Below, piece by piece: positions 9,320-17,133 of a stretch of 64,000 nucleotides of DNA; position 1 is the stretch's first letter, and every line of letters starts with the position of its first letter. The notes beneath the pieces were generated by a model, which was not told the origin of the DNA, made no database searches, and worked only from the letters and a program-made list of their open reading frames with translations. The stretch comes from Streptomyces leeuwenhoekii (GTDB taxonomy: Bacteria > Actinomycetota > Actinomycetes > Streptomycetales > Streptomycetaceae), in the NCBI RefSeq assembly GCF_001013905.1, contig NZ_LN831790.1, forward strand, positions 1,798,001 to 1,862,000, written 5' to 3'. Position numbers and translations under genes: made by a program.

Positions 9320-10159
9320 TCAGTCGGTGGTGAGCATGCCTTCGCGCAGGCGGGTCAGGGTGCGCGACAGCAGCCGGGAGACGTGCATCTGCGAGACGCC
9401 GAGGCGTTCGCCGATCTGGGCCTGGGTGAGTTCCTCGACGAACCGCATGTGCACGATGCGCCGGTCCCGCTCGTCCAGCTCGGCGATCAGCGGTGCCAGG
9501 GCGTGGAAGTCCTCCACCAGCTCCAGTGCCGCGTCCTCGGCGCCGATGAAGTCCGCGAGCGCGGTCTCGCCGTCCTCGCCGGAGCCGATGGCCGCGTCCA
9601 GGGAGGAGGTGTTGTAGCCGTTGGAGGCCAGCATCGCCTCGTTGACCTCCTCCTCGCTCAGGCACATCAACTGGGACAGTTCCTTGACGGTGGGGGTGCG
9701 GCCCAGCCGGCTGCGCAGTTCCTCGGTCGCTCTGGCCAACTGGACCCGGGCCTCCTGCAGCCGGCGGGGGACGTGCACGGCCCAGGAGGTGTCGCGGAAG
9801 AAGCGCTTGATCTCGCCGACGATGTAGGGCACGGCGAAGGAGGTGAACCCCACTTCGCGGGCGATGTCGAACCGGTCGATGGCCTTGATCAGGCCGATCG
9901 TGCCCACCTGGACGATGTCCTCCATCTCCCCGGGCCCGCGGCTGCGGAAGCGGCCGGCCGCGAAGCGGACGAGGGAGAGGTTCATCTCGATCAGCGTATT
10001 GCGCGCGTACTGGTATTCGACGGTGCCCTCTTCGAGCACCGCCAGCCGGTCGAAGAACAGCCGCGACAGTTCGCGGGCGTCCTGGGGGGCCACTTCCGAG
10101 GGGGAAACGACCTCCGGCAGTTCGGTTGTGCGCGCGTCCGCCTTCACCGCGACCGTCAT
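9320..10159 (-). CDS. RNA polymerase sigma factor, SigB/SigF/SigG family
   Basis: 279 aa. Region 2 is seen in NLSLVRFAAGRF, DIVQVGTIGLIKAIDRFD and FTSFAVPYIVGEIKRFFRD; region 3 follows VPRRLQE; region 4 HTH is LTQAQIGERLGVSQMHVSRL. This is the Gram-positive stress/sporulation type, of which streptomycetes have several paralogues; I cannot say which one. Start ATG 10159 was chosen because GGAGGG lies 6 nt upstream and an ATG five bases earlier runs into a stop. It lies downstream of the P450-ferredoxin pair on the same strand after a 127-nt gap, so it may have its own promoter. It is convergent with a PP2C phosphatase. Confidence 0.93.
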   Translation of the reverse strand: MTVAVKADARTTELPEVVSPSEVAPQDARELSRLFFDRLAVLEEGTVEYQYARNTLIEMNLSLVRFAAGRFRSRGPGEMEDIVQVGTIGLIKAIDRFDIAREVGFTSFAVPYIVGEIKRFFRDTSWAVHVPRRLQEARVQLARATEELRSRLGRTPTVKELSQLMCLSEEEVNEAMLASNGYNTSSLDAAIGSGEDGETALADFIGAEDAALELVEDFHALAPLIAELDERDRRIVHMRFVEELTQAQIGERLGVSQMHVSRLLSRTLTRLREGMLTTD

Positions 10160-10286
10160 GTCATGCCCTCCATAGTCCAGCCCCGTGCAGTGCCGGCACC
10201 TGTGCGTCGGCTCCGGGCGCCTACCCAGGCTCAGCGGAAGCACTCCCTTCGGTCTCAGCATGCCGTGCACACTCCTCGCCCCGGCG

Positions 10287-10508
10287 TCAGGTGCCGCCGG
10301 ATTCCGGCTCGTCCAGGGTGACCGCCCCGGAGGGACAGACACCGGCGGCCAGCCGGGCGGCCGCGTGAAGGGCGGCGGGCGGCTCGGCGCGCAGCAGGAG
10401 CACACGGCCGTCGTCGGGGTCCTGGTCGAAGACCTCGGGGGCGGTCAGCGCGCACATCCCCGCGCCGATGCAGCGCTCGCGGTCGACGCGCAGCCGTGGC
10501 CTCCTCAT
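10287..10508 (-). CDS. Small [3Fe-4S]-type ferredoxin, P450 partner
   Basis: 73 aa, acidic. Cysteines occur as C-x5-C in RCIGAGMCALTAPEVF and a final Cys-Pro in AAGVCPSGA. This is the three-cysteine pattern of actinobacterial ferredoxins that pass single electrons to cytochrome P450s. Its ATG overlaps the TGA of the P450 gene (ATGA at 10505-10508), so translation is coupled and the two proteins are made together. No ferredoxin reductase gene is present in the window. Confidence 0.92.
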   Translation of the reverse strand: MRRPRLRVDRERCIGAGMCALTAPEVFDQDPDDGRVLLLRAEPPAALHAAARLAAGVCPSGAVTLDEPESGGT

Positions 10509-11704
10509 GACGCCTCCGCGTCCCAGGTGACCGGCAGGCTTCTGACCCCGTAGATGTCCGCGGTCTCCGGGCGCAGATCGACCTCCTCGGCGGGCACGGC
10601 CAGGCGCAGCGTGGGGAAGCGGCCGATCAGGGCGGGCAGTGCCACCCGCAGCTCGACACGGGCCAGTTGCTGGCCCAGGCACTGGTGGATGCCGTGGCCG
10701 AAGGCCAGGTGCCCGGTGCTCTGCCGCCGGATGTCGAGCGTGTCGGGGTCGGCGAAACGCTCGGGGTCGCGGTTGGCGGTGTGGTACGACAGGACGACCG
10801 TCGTGCCGGCCTCGATGGTCTGGCCGCCCAGCTCGACGTCCTCCAGCGCCGTCCTCATGAAGGACTTGGCGACGCTCAGGTACCGCAGCAGCTCCTCCAC
10901 GGCCCGGTCGGCGAGTGCGGGGTCGGCGCGCAGCGCGGCCAGTTGCGCCGGGTTCTCCAGCAGCGCGAAGGTACCGAGGGACAGCATGTTCGCGGTGGTG
11001 TCGAGCCCGGCCACCAGCAGGACGAGGGCGATCCCCTGCAGCTCCTCCCCGGTCAGGTCGCTGTCGGTGAGTTCGCTGAGCACGTCGTCGGTGGGGTGCG
11101 CGCGCTTGGCGGCGACCAGCCCCGCGAGGTAGTCCTGGGTCGCGGTGTAGGCCGCCATCAGCTCGTCCTCGTCCGTCCCCCCGCCCACGAACGCGTCGAT
11201 CTGCTCCTGGAACGAGCCGCGGTCCTCGTACGGCACCCCCAGCAGTTCGCAGATGACGATGGCGGGGATGGGCTTGGCGAAGGAGGTCACCAGATCCGCC
11301 GGCGGTCCGGCCTCCTCCATGGCGTCCAGGCAGGCGGCGGTGATCTGCTCGACGCGCTCGGTGAGCTGGCGCATCCGCCGTACGGTGAACTTGCCCACCA
11401 GCGGCTTCCGGTAGCGCCCGTGCTGGGGCTCGTCCATGAGCAGGAACTCGCCGGGCGGCGCCGGAGGGAGCTCGTAGTCGACGACGTTCATGAGTTCTCT
11501 GCGCGAGCTGAACCGCGGATCGGCCAGGACCGACCTGACCAGGTCGTGGCCGGTGATCAGCCAGCCGGGATCGCCGCCGAAGTGGGTGAGGCGGCTGATG
11601 GGGCCGTGCCGACGGGCGTCGGTCAGCTCTTCCGGCGGGTCGAAGGGGCAGCCGGGCCGACGCGCCGTCGGCAGCATCGTGACGGCGTGGACGGGTTCAC
11701 CCAT
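10505..11704 (-). CDS. Cytochrome P450
   Basis: 399 aa. The haem-ligand loop FGHGIHQCLGQQLAR places the thiolate at Cys342. The I-helix oxygen-activation motif is VAGLDTTAN and the K-helix ExxR is EELLRYL. N-terminal sequence is that of soluble bacterial class I enzymes with no membrane anchor. Resemblance is to the CYP105/CYP107 group, but I do not assign a family. ATG 11704 has GAGGAG upstream; a longer frame upstream would run through the likely promoter. It is coupled to the ferredoxin downstream and divergent from an HTH regulator; repeated TTGC half-sites overlap its promoter, so regulator control is likely. Confidence 0.94.
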   Translation of the reverse strand: MGEPVHAVTMLPTARRPGCPFDPPEELTDARRHGPISRLTHFGGDPGWLITGHDLVRSVLADPRFSSRRELMNVVDYELPPAPPGEFLLMDEPQHGRYRKPLVGKFTVRRMRQLTERVEQITAACLDAMEEAGPPADLVTSFAKPIPAIVICELLGVPYEDRGSFQEQIDAFVGGGTDEDELMAAYTATQDYLAGLVAAKRAHPTDDVLSELTDSDLTGEELQGIALVLLVAGLDTTANMLSLGTFALLENPAQLAALRADPALADRAVEELLRYLSVAKSFMRTALEDVELGGQTIEAGTTVVLSYHTANRDPERFADPDTLDIRRQSTGHLAFGHGIHQCLGQQLARVELRVALPALIGRFPTLRLAVPAEEVDLRPETADIYGVRSLPVTWDAEAS

Positions 11705-11742
11705 GGCGGTCTCCTCGATTGGCGATGGCGCGCGTTTTAACG

Positions 11743-11779
11743 TGTTGCGAAAGCTACGTTGCATTCAGCGTCGCGTCAA
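11743..11779 (-). promoter_or_regulatory. Promoter of the P450-ferredoxin unit with embedded TTGC half-sites
   Basis: On the minus strand TTGACG (11779-11774) and TAGCTT (11756-11751) are spaced 17 bp. GTTGCAT (11758-11764) lies in the spacer and GTTGCGA (11744-11750) near the expected start point. These are 14-nt-spaced direct copies of the half-site found in the palindrome at 11843. Confidence 0.55.
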
Positions 11780-11842
11780 TCGGTAGAGAGCATAACTTGC
11801 AGGTGAACAAGGGTAATTCGATGCAATGACACTGACGCCGAA

Positions 11843-11859
11843 TGCAACGATTCGTTGCA
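11843..11859. promoter_or_regulatory. Perfect 17-bp palindromic operator
   Basis: TGCAACGA-T-TCGTTGCA, with 8-bp arms, lies 30 bp before the regulator start in the region divergent to the P450 gene. It is the best site for autoregulation by the adjacent HTH/MarR-like protein (inference). Confidence 0.65.
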
Positions 11860-11889
11860 ATGGATGTCGCTGAAGGCAATACTGACGGC

Positions 11890-12564
11890 ATGCCAGGAGG
11901 ACGGTTGACCCAGCAGGACCGCCAGCGCATCGCGGCCGGACTCGCCGAGGGGCTCTCCTACGCGGAGATCGCCCGGCGGCTCGACCGGCCGACCTCGACG
12001 ATCAGCCGGGAGGTCGCGCGCAACGGCGGCCCCGGCGGCTACCGGCCCCAGCAGGCGCACCGAGCCACGGTCCGGCGGGCGCGGCGCGGCACACCGGCAC
12101 CGCCGCGCGCGGCCGGACCGCGGGGCGGCCCGGTGGAAGAGGAGATCATCGAGCTGGCGGTCCGGTCGGGGATGCCGAGGATGACCGCGCGGGTCCACGT
12201 CGACCTGCTGATGTCCGAGGACGGCAGGCGCACCGCGGCCGAGCTGGCCCACCGGCTGCAGGTCAGTCCGGCCTCCGTCTCCGTGGCGGTGAACTTCCTG
12301 GTCCAGCAGGGTTTCGTCCGCCGCGAGCGCGACCCGCGGCGGCGTCGGGACGTCTACGTGGTCGACGACGAAGTCTGGTACCACTCGGTCGTGATCAGCG
12401 CGCGGCAGACGCTGGAGTCGGCGCGGGCCGCCCTGGCGAGGGCGGAGACGGCGGGACTCGACACGCCCGCTGGGCAGCGGATGACCAGGGCGGGCGCCTT
12501 CCTGGAGCGGGTCACCCTGGACATGCTGGAGTCGGCCGACCGCTGGCGCCCTCTTCTGATGTGA
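11890..12564 (+). CDS. Transcriptional regulator: N-terminal IS30-type HTH plus MarR/GbsR-like winged helix
   Basis: 224 aa. Residues about 5-40 (LTQQDRQRIAAGLAEG through STISREVARNG) match the helix-turn-helix at the N terminus of IS30-type transposases. Residues about 90-165 (RTAAELAHRLQVSPASVSVA, then FVRRERDPRRRRDVYVVDD) are a MarR/GbsR winged helix, followed by a helical C-terminal segment. The double-HTH design is characteristic of a streptomycete regulator group. ATG 11890 was preferred over ATG 11842, which lies inside the palindromic operator, and over TTG 11905. Divergent from the P450-ferredoxin genes, it probably represses them until a ligand binds (inference). Confidence 0.82.
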   Translation: MPGGRLTQQDRQRIAAGLAEGLSYAEIARRLDRPTSTISREVARNGGPGGYRPQQAHRATVRRARRGTPAPPRAAGPRGGPVEEEIIELAVRSGMPRMTARVHVDLLMSEDGRRTAAELAHRLQVSPASVSVAVNFLVQQGFVRRERDPRRRRDVYVVDDEVWYHSVVISARQTLESARAALARAETAGLDTPAGQRMTRAGAFLERVTLDMLESADRWRPLLM

Positions 12565-12588
12565 TCCGGCGCGGGCGGGTGGCCCGGG

Positions 12589-14199
12589 TCAGGTGCGGGC
12601 CAGCGGGCTGGGCAGCGGGCGGTAGCGGGCGTCGGCGCCGTCCGCGCCCGTCCAGCGCAGCAGCAGGTTGGTCTTGCCGGGCAGGGTGGGAGAAGAGAGC
12701 AGCGCGGGGATCTCGGCCAGGTCGTGCCGGGCCAGCTCGCGGCGGGCGGCGGGCCAGGGGTCGAATCCCGGGTGGTGTTCGGCCAGGGCGGCGGCGATCT
12801 CGTACAGGTGGTTGACGACCAGGCAGTACACCAGCCGCTCCCAGCCGGCCGCGCGCGGGGTGTCGGTGAGCAGTTTGACGCCCTCGGCGTCCCGGAACAG
12901 CGCCTGCGCGGGGGTGCCCTCGCGGTCCACGGCGACGAGCGTGTTCTGCAGGTGGGCCTCCAGGACGACACCGTGACCGGCGAAGGCCGCCAGGACCGGC
13001 GGCACGACCGCGGCGAGGTACGCCTCCCACCAGGCGCCGGGGTCCGCCGCGCGTTCCAGCGGGCTGCCCGGGAAGCCCTCGGCCAGACCGGCGGCGAGCA
13101 GCGGGGTCGTGCCCGGCATGAGGCGGTCGCGCAGCCCGTCGCGGACGACGACGGCCAGTTCCTCGAAGGCGAAGTCCGCGGTGCGGTAGCCGCGGTCGCC
13201 GAGCCAGGCCGCCGGCGGCCCGATCGCGGCGAAGGCGGCGGTCGCCGCGGCGTCGGTGCGGCGCAGCTTCAGCAGGTCGTGGCGCCACAGCCGCCGGATG
13301 TCGTTGGTGATGCGCACATCGAGGCTGAACTTCCAGAACACGTCCCGCTCGGGGGCGTACACCGTGCGGACCGCGGCCGTCGGCCAGACCGGGAAGGGCG
13401 TGCGGCCCAGCCGCAGGAGACGTCCGTCGGCGAAGGCGGGGGCGAGCACGGGATGGGCCAGGTCGAGCTGCCAGGGGTGGGCGGGCAGCAGCCGGTAGCC
13501 CCGGGGAGCCGTGCCCAGGGCGTCCAGGGCCGAGGTGTCGCCCTCCTCGGCGACCGCGTCCTCGCGCACACCGAGCAGGGCCAGCGGGAACCGGGCGTGC
13601 GCCTCGGGCGCGTACGGCAGCCAGCCGGCCTGCGGTCCGCCGCCGCGCGCCTTGGGGGCGGGGTGGTGGGGGTGGCCGGTGAGGAGGCACTGCTCGGAGA
13701 CGAGATACGGGTCGGCGGGCGGGGCGGCGAGGTCCCGGGCGGCCAGCAGCGCGGCGACCGCGTCCCGGCTGTCGGTCATCTCGGTGGGCAGTTCGTGGTT
13801 GGGCAGGCCGGTGTGCCGGGTCAGTTCCTCGGCCGTGAGTTTCACCAGCTCGGCGTGGCCGAGTCGGTGCCAGCGGCCCGCGGCGTACGCCTCCGGCTCG
13901 GCGGGCCGCCGCCCGCCCCGCACCCGCAGCAGCCGTCCGGTGCCGGGCAGCCGGTACACCCGCCGGTCGCCGGCGCCGCGGCCGGGGAGGGGCTCGGCCA
14001 CCTCCCGCAGCAGGCAGTTGAGCAGCGGCGCGGCGGCGTAGGCGTCGGCGCGCTCCGCGACGTCGCCGGCGCGGCCCCGGGCGTCGCCGTCGCCCGTCGG
14101 GGCGCCGACGCGGGCCGGGGCGTCGTCGTCCGCGAGGGCGGCGTGCCGGGCTTGGGGGTCGCCGCCGGCGGGCGGGGGCAGGAGATCCACGCGATCCAC
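12589..14199 (-). CDS. IucA/IucC-family NRPS-independent siderophore (NIS) synthetase
   Basis: 536 aa. Conserved NIS motifs are present in order: GHPHHPAPKARGG, LLPAHPWQL, WKFSLDVRITNDIRR, VLEAHLQN and LFRDAEGV. The C-terminal FhuF-like part ends in PGKTNLLLRW. These enzymes adenylate a carboxylate such as citrate or succinate and condense it with an amine or hydroxylamine. GTG 14199 has AGGG a few bases upstream; a second GTG three codons in is possible. It is divergent from a second synthetase 96 bp away. No decarboxylase, N-hydroxylase, acyltransferase or siderophore transporter adjoins it, so the full pathway is not here, and no obvious iron box is seen between the two genes. Confidence 0.88.
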   Translation of the reverse strand: MDRVDLLPPPAGGDPQARHAALADDDAPARVGAPTGDGDARGRAGDVAERADAYAAAPLLNCLLREVAEPLPGRGAGDRRVYRLPGTGRLLRVRGGRRPAEPEAYAAGRWHRLGHAELVKLTAEELTRHTGLPNHELPTEMTDSRDAVAALLAARDLAAPPADPYLVSEQCLLTGHPHHPAPKARGGGPQAGWLPYAPEAHARFPLALLGVREDAVAEEGDTSALDALGTAPRGYRLLPAHPWQLDLAHPVLAPAFADGRLLRLGRTPFPVWPTAAVRTVYAPERDVFWKFSLDVRITNDIRRLWRHDLLKLRRTDAAATAAFAAIGPPAAWLGDRGYRTADFAFEELAVVVRDGLRDRLMPGTTPLLAAGLAEGFPGSPLERAADPGAWWEAYLAAVVPPVLAAFAGHGVVLEAHLQNTLVAVDREGTPAQALFRDAEGVKLLTDTPRAAGWERLVYCLVVNHLYEIAAALAEHHPGFDPWPAARRELARHDLAEIPALLSSPTLPGKTNLLLRWTGADGADARYRPLPSPLART

Positions 14200-14295
14200 T
14201 CGTTCCCTACGGTCTGTCCGGGGGCCTGGACGGTCAGTATGTCTGGCGTCGTCCCTGGCGTCGTGACGCCCTATTCGTACCCGAGGAGTCCGCCC

Positions 14296-15813
14296 GTGCA
14301 CCGTCCCCGCACCGCCGAGGCCGAGGTCGCCGAGGAGCTGGCCGCCGTACGACCCGGGCTTGTGTCCCGGTACACGGCCGCGCTGCCCGGTGCCCGCGCC
14401 GCCGTGCTGACCCGGCTGTGGCGCGCGCTGGCGTACGAGCCGCTGCCCTGGGTCGAGCGCCGGGAGCCGGGCCGGGGGTCCCTGGTGCTGCGGCTGCGGG
14501 ACGGGCGCCGGCTGCACGGCCCGGCCGCCGATCCGTACCGTACCGACGCCTATGTCACCGCCGTCCGTCTCGACGGCGCCGCGTACGCGGACCCGGCGGC
14601 GCTGGTGCGGGACCTCGGCGTGCCGCACGGCTCGGCCTTCGCCGCCGAGCTCGGGCACAGCGTGGCCTCCTCGGCACTGGCCCGGGCCGGGCAGCCGGAC
14701 GGCGGCCCGGCGGGCGGGCAGGCGTGGCCGCGGCGGGACTGGGAGTGGGAGCAGCGGGTCGTCGACGGGCACCCCTTCCACCCCGGCTGCCGCTCCCGCC
14801 CGGGGTTCTCGGTGGCCGAGCAGCTCGCCTACGGGCCCGAGCACCGGCCGGTGGTGGAGCTGGAGCTGGTGCCGGTCCCCGCCGAGCGGTGCCTGGTGGC
14901 CGGGGAGTGGCCGCCGGAGCTGCGGGACGCGGGGCGGGTGCTCGTGCCGGTGCATCCGTGGCAGGCGGCGCATGTGCTGAAGCGGCGGGACGAGGCCCGG
15001 CTGGCCGCGCACCCGCTGATGTCCCTGCGCACCCTCGCCCTGCCCGGCGGACCGCACGTCAAGACGGCGCTGAGCGCCCGGCTGACCTCCTCGGTGCGGG
15101 ACATCTCCGTCGCCTCCGTCACCGCCTCCGCGGCCCTGTCCGCGTTCGGGGAGGAACTGGCGGCGCGCACGGACGGGCTGCTGCAGGTCACCCGTACGCT
15201 GGGCGCCGCCACGGACGGCTCGCCCGACCTGGCGGCGCTGGTGCGCGAGTCACCGGCGGTGTACGCGGCGCCGGGCGAGCAGGTGCTGCCGGTGGCGGCG
15301 CTCGCCACCACCGGGCTGCCCGGCTCCGCCGCCTGGCTGGCCGGGTTCGCCCGGCTGGCCCTCACCGCCGGGCTGCGCCTGCTGGAGCTGGGCGTGGCCC
15401 TGGAGGCGCACGGGCAGAACCTGCTGGTGGTGCTGGACCCGTCGGGCGCGCCGCGGCGGCTGGTCTACCGTGATCTGGCCGACATCCGCGTCGGCCCGTC
15501 CCGCCTGGCCCGGCACCGGATCGCCGCGACCGGCCTGCCCGCGCGGATCGTCACGGACGACGAGCGGGTGCTGCGCCGCAAGCTGTTCGGGTCGCTGGTG
15601 GGCGGGGCGCTGGCGGCCGTGGCCGGATCGGGTGCGGCGCTGCGGGAGGCGCTGGAGACGGCCGTACGGGACCTGCCGCGCACCCCGGACCTGCCGGCGC
15701 TCCTCGAAGAACCGCTGCCGGTGAAGGCGCTGACGCTGATGCGGCTGTCGCCCGGGGCGGCCGGGGACCTGTGGGGCGAGCTGCCCAACCCGCTGCGTGA
15801 CTCCGGATCCTGA
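14296..15813 (+). CDS. Second IucA/IucC-family NIS synthetase
   Basis: 505 aa, shorter than typical family members of roughly 580-600. Motifs: DGHPFHPGCRSRPGFS, LVPVHPWQ, VKTALSARLTSSVRDIS, ALEAHGQNLLVVLD and LVYRDLADIRV. The C-terminal portion is compact and ends with PVKALTLMRL. GTG 14296 has GAGGAG at 14283-14288, spacing 7 nt. Motif wording differs from the divergent neighbour, so the two probably act on successive condensations or different substrates, as in pathways using two NIS enzymes. Very alanine- and leucine-rich composition reflects high GC. Substrates are unknown. Confidence 0.88.
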   Translation: MHRPRTAEAEVAEELAAVRPGLVSRYTAALPGARAAVLTRLWRALAYEPLPWVERREPGRGSLVLRLRDGRRLHGPAADPYRTDAYVTAVRLDGAAYADPAALVRDLGVPHGSAFAAELGHSVASSALARAGQPDGGPAGGQAWPRRDWEWEQRVVDGHPFHPGCRSRPGFSVAEQLAYGPEHRPVVELELVPVPAERCLVAGEWPPELRDAGRVLVPVHPWQAAHVLKRRDEARLAAHPLMSLRTLALPGGPHVKTALSARLTSSVRDISVASVTASAALSAFGEELAARTDGLLQVTRTLGAATDGSPDLAALVRESPAVYAAPGEQVLPVAALATTGLPGSAAWLAGFARLALTAGLRLLELGVALEAHGQNLLVVLDPSGAPRRLVYRDLADIRVGPSRLARHRIAATGLPARIVTDDERVLRRKLFGSLVGGALAAVAGSGAALREALETAVRDLPRTPDLPALLEEPLPVKALTLMRLSPGAAGDLWGELPNPLRDSGS

Positions 15814-15822
15814 CGGCCCGTT

Positions 15823-15852
15823 TTGGAGCCCGGCACCCGCGGTCCATAAGAT
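15823..15852 (+). promoter_or_regulatory. Promoter for leaderless vWA gene
   Basis: TTGGAG (15823-15828), an 18-bp spacer and TAAGAT (15847-15852), with the ATG at 15859 six bases past the -10 hexamer. No Shine-Dalgarno precedes the ATG, so a leaderless mRNA is likely. Confidence 0.5.
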
Positions 15853-15858
15853 CCGCCG

Positions 15859-17133
15859 ATGATCATAAGAAAACGGCTCGCGGCAGGCGTGGGCGCACTG
15901 CTCGCCGCACTGACGGCCGGGCTCGCCTTCCCGGCCGGGGCGGTGGCCGGGGAACCCACGGGCGAGGACGCCCCGAAGGTGAACCTCGTCCTCGACGTCA
16001 GCGGTTCGATGCGGGCGCGGGACATCGACGGCGGCTCCCGGATGGCCGCGGCGAAGCAGGCGTTCAACGAGGTGCTCGACGCGACGCCCGAGGAGGTGGA
16101 GCTGGGGATCCGCACCCTCGGCGCCGACTACGCGGGCGACGACCGCAGGACGGGCTGCAAGGACACCGCCCAGCTCTACCCGGTCGGCCCGCTGGACCGC
16201 ACCGAGGCCAAGGCGGCCGTGGCGACGCTGGCGCCGACCGGCTGGACGCCCATCGGCCCCGCCCTGCTGAAGGCGGCCGACGATCTCGACGGCGGCTCCG
16301 GCTCCAAGCGGATCGTGCTGATCAGCGACGGCGAGGACACCTGCGCCCCGCTCGACCCGTGCGAGGTCGCCCGGGAGATCGCCGCCAAGGGCATCGGGCT
16401 GACCATCGACACGCTCGGCCTGGTCCCCAACGCGAAGATGCGGCAGCAGCTCAGTTGCATCGCCGAGGCGACGGGCGGGACGTACACCTCGGTCGGGCAC
16501 ACCGACGAACTGACCGACCGGGTCAACCAGTTGGTGGGCCGGGCGGCCGAGCCGGTGGTGACTCCGGTGGCGACCGTGGGCGCGGACACCTGTGCGAAGG
16601 CGCCGGTGCTGAAGTCCGGTCTGTACACCGACCGGGAGGAGTTCGGGCAGCAGCGCTGGTACCGCGTGGACGTGCTGCCGGGCCAGGAGTTGCGGGCCTC
16701 GGTGAGCGTGGCCGCCGACCGGGCCGTCGCCCCCTCCTACGGGGTGCTGCTGCGGGCGGTGACCGTGCACGGCCGGGAGATCGTGCGCGGCGAGGCGGCG
16801 GACAACGGGCGTACGGACGTGATCTCGACGGGCCTGCGCTACCCGAAGGCCGAGCGGGAGGACGCCGACGCCGGCAAGCCGGCGGCCGAGACCGTCTGTC
16901 TCCAGGTCGCCCACTCCTTCTCGGCGGCCTCCGGGGTCAAGACCACGCCCGGACTGCCGCTGGAGCTGACGGTCGACGTCGTCGACGGCCCCGACCGGGC
17001 GGACGACGTGGCCTCGTTCGGCCTCGGGCGCGGCTGGTGGCTGCTGGGCGTGCTCGTCCTCGCCGGGTTCCTCGGCGGTCTGGTGTGGGGCTGGCTGTCG
17101 CGCTGGCGGGTCGCGGTCTGGAGGACCAACTGA
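15859..17133 (+). CDS. Secreted, membrane-anchored von Willebrand factor A domain protein
   Basis: 424 aa. A signal peptide (about 1-31, ending AGAVAG) leads into a vWA domain about 39-235 with the metal-ion site DVSGSM, a Thr in TGWTPIGPAL and an Asp in LISDGEDTC. Residues about 245-385 form a second, beta-rich ectodomain beginning CAKAPVLKSG. A C-terminal transmembrane helix (WWLLGVLVLAGFLGGLVWG) is followed by a short basic tail. This is a type I extracellular protein, likely protein-binding. Its TGA overlaps the ATG of the next gene by one base (TGATG), so the two are translationally coupled and probably form a complex. Ligand and process are unknown. Confidence 0.85.
   Translation: MIIRKRLAAGVGALLAALTAGLAFPAGAVAGEPTGEDAPKVNLVLDVSGSMRARDIDGGSRMAAAKQAFNEVLDATPEEVELGIRTLGADYAGDDRRTGCKDTAQLYPVGPLDRTEAKAAVATLAPTGWTPIGPALLKAADDLDGGSGSKRIVLISDGEDTCAPLDPCEVAREIAAKGIGLTIDTLGLVPNAKMRQQLSCIAEATGGTYTSVGHTDELTDRVNQLVGRAAEPVVTPVATVGADTCAKAPVLKSGLYTDREEFGQQRWYRVDVLPGQELRASVSVAADRAVAPSYGVLLRAVTVHGREIVRGEAADNGRTDVISTGLRYPKAEREDADAGKPAAETVCLQVAHSFSAASGVKTTPGLPLELTVDVVDGPDRADDVASFGLGRGWWLLGVLVLAGFLGGLVWGWLSRWRVAVWRTN

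Noticed and set aside
11842..11889. Regulator start at ATG 11842
   Set aside because: That ATG is inside the 17-bp palindrome, which is better read as the operator.
12724..14295. N-terminal extension of the second NIS synthetase
   Set aside because: This part is antisense to the first synthetase; GTG 14296 with GAGGAG gives a normal protein start.
14200..14295. Iron-regulatory (DtxR/IdeR) box between the NIS synthetases
   Set aside because: I looked for a TTAGGTTAGG-like palindrome and found none; only a GCGTCGT direct repeat is present.
14200..15057. N-terminal extension of the first NIS synthetase
   Set aside because: Upstream frame is antisense to the second synthetase and carries no NIS motif.
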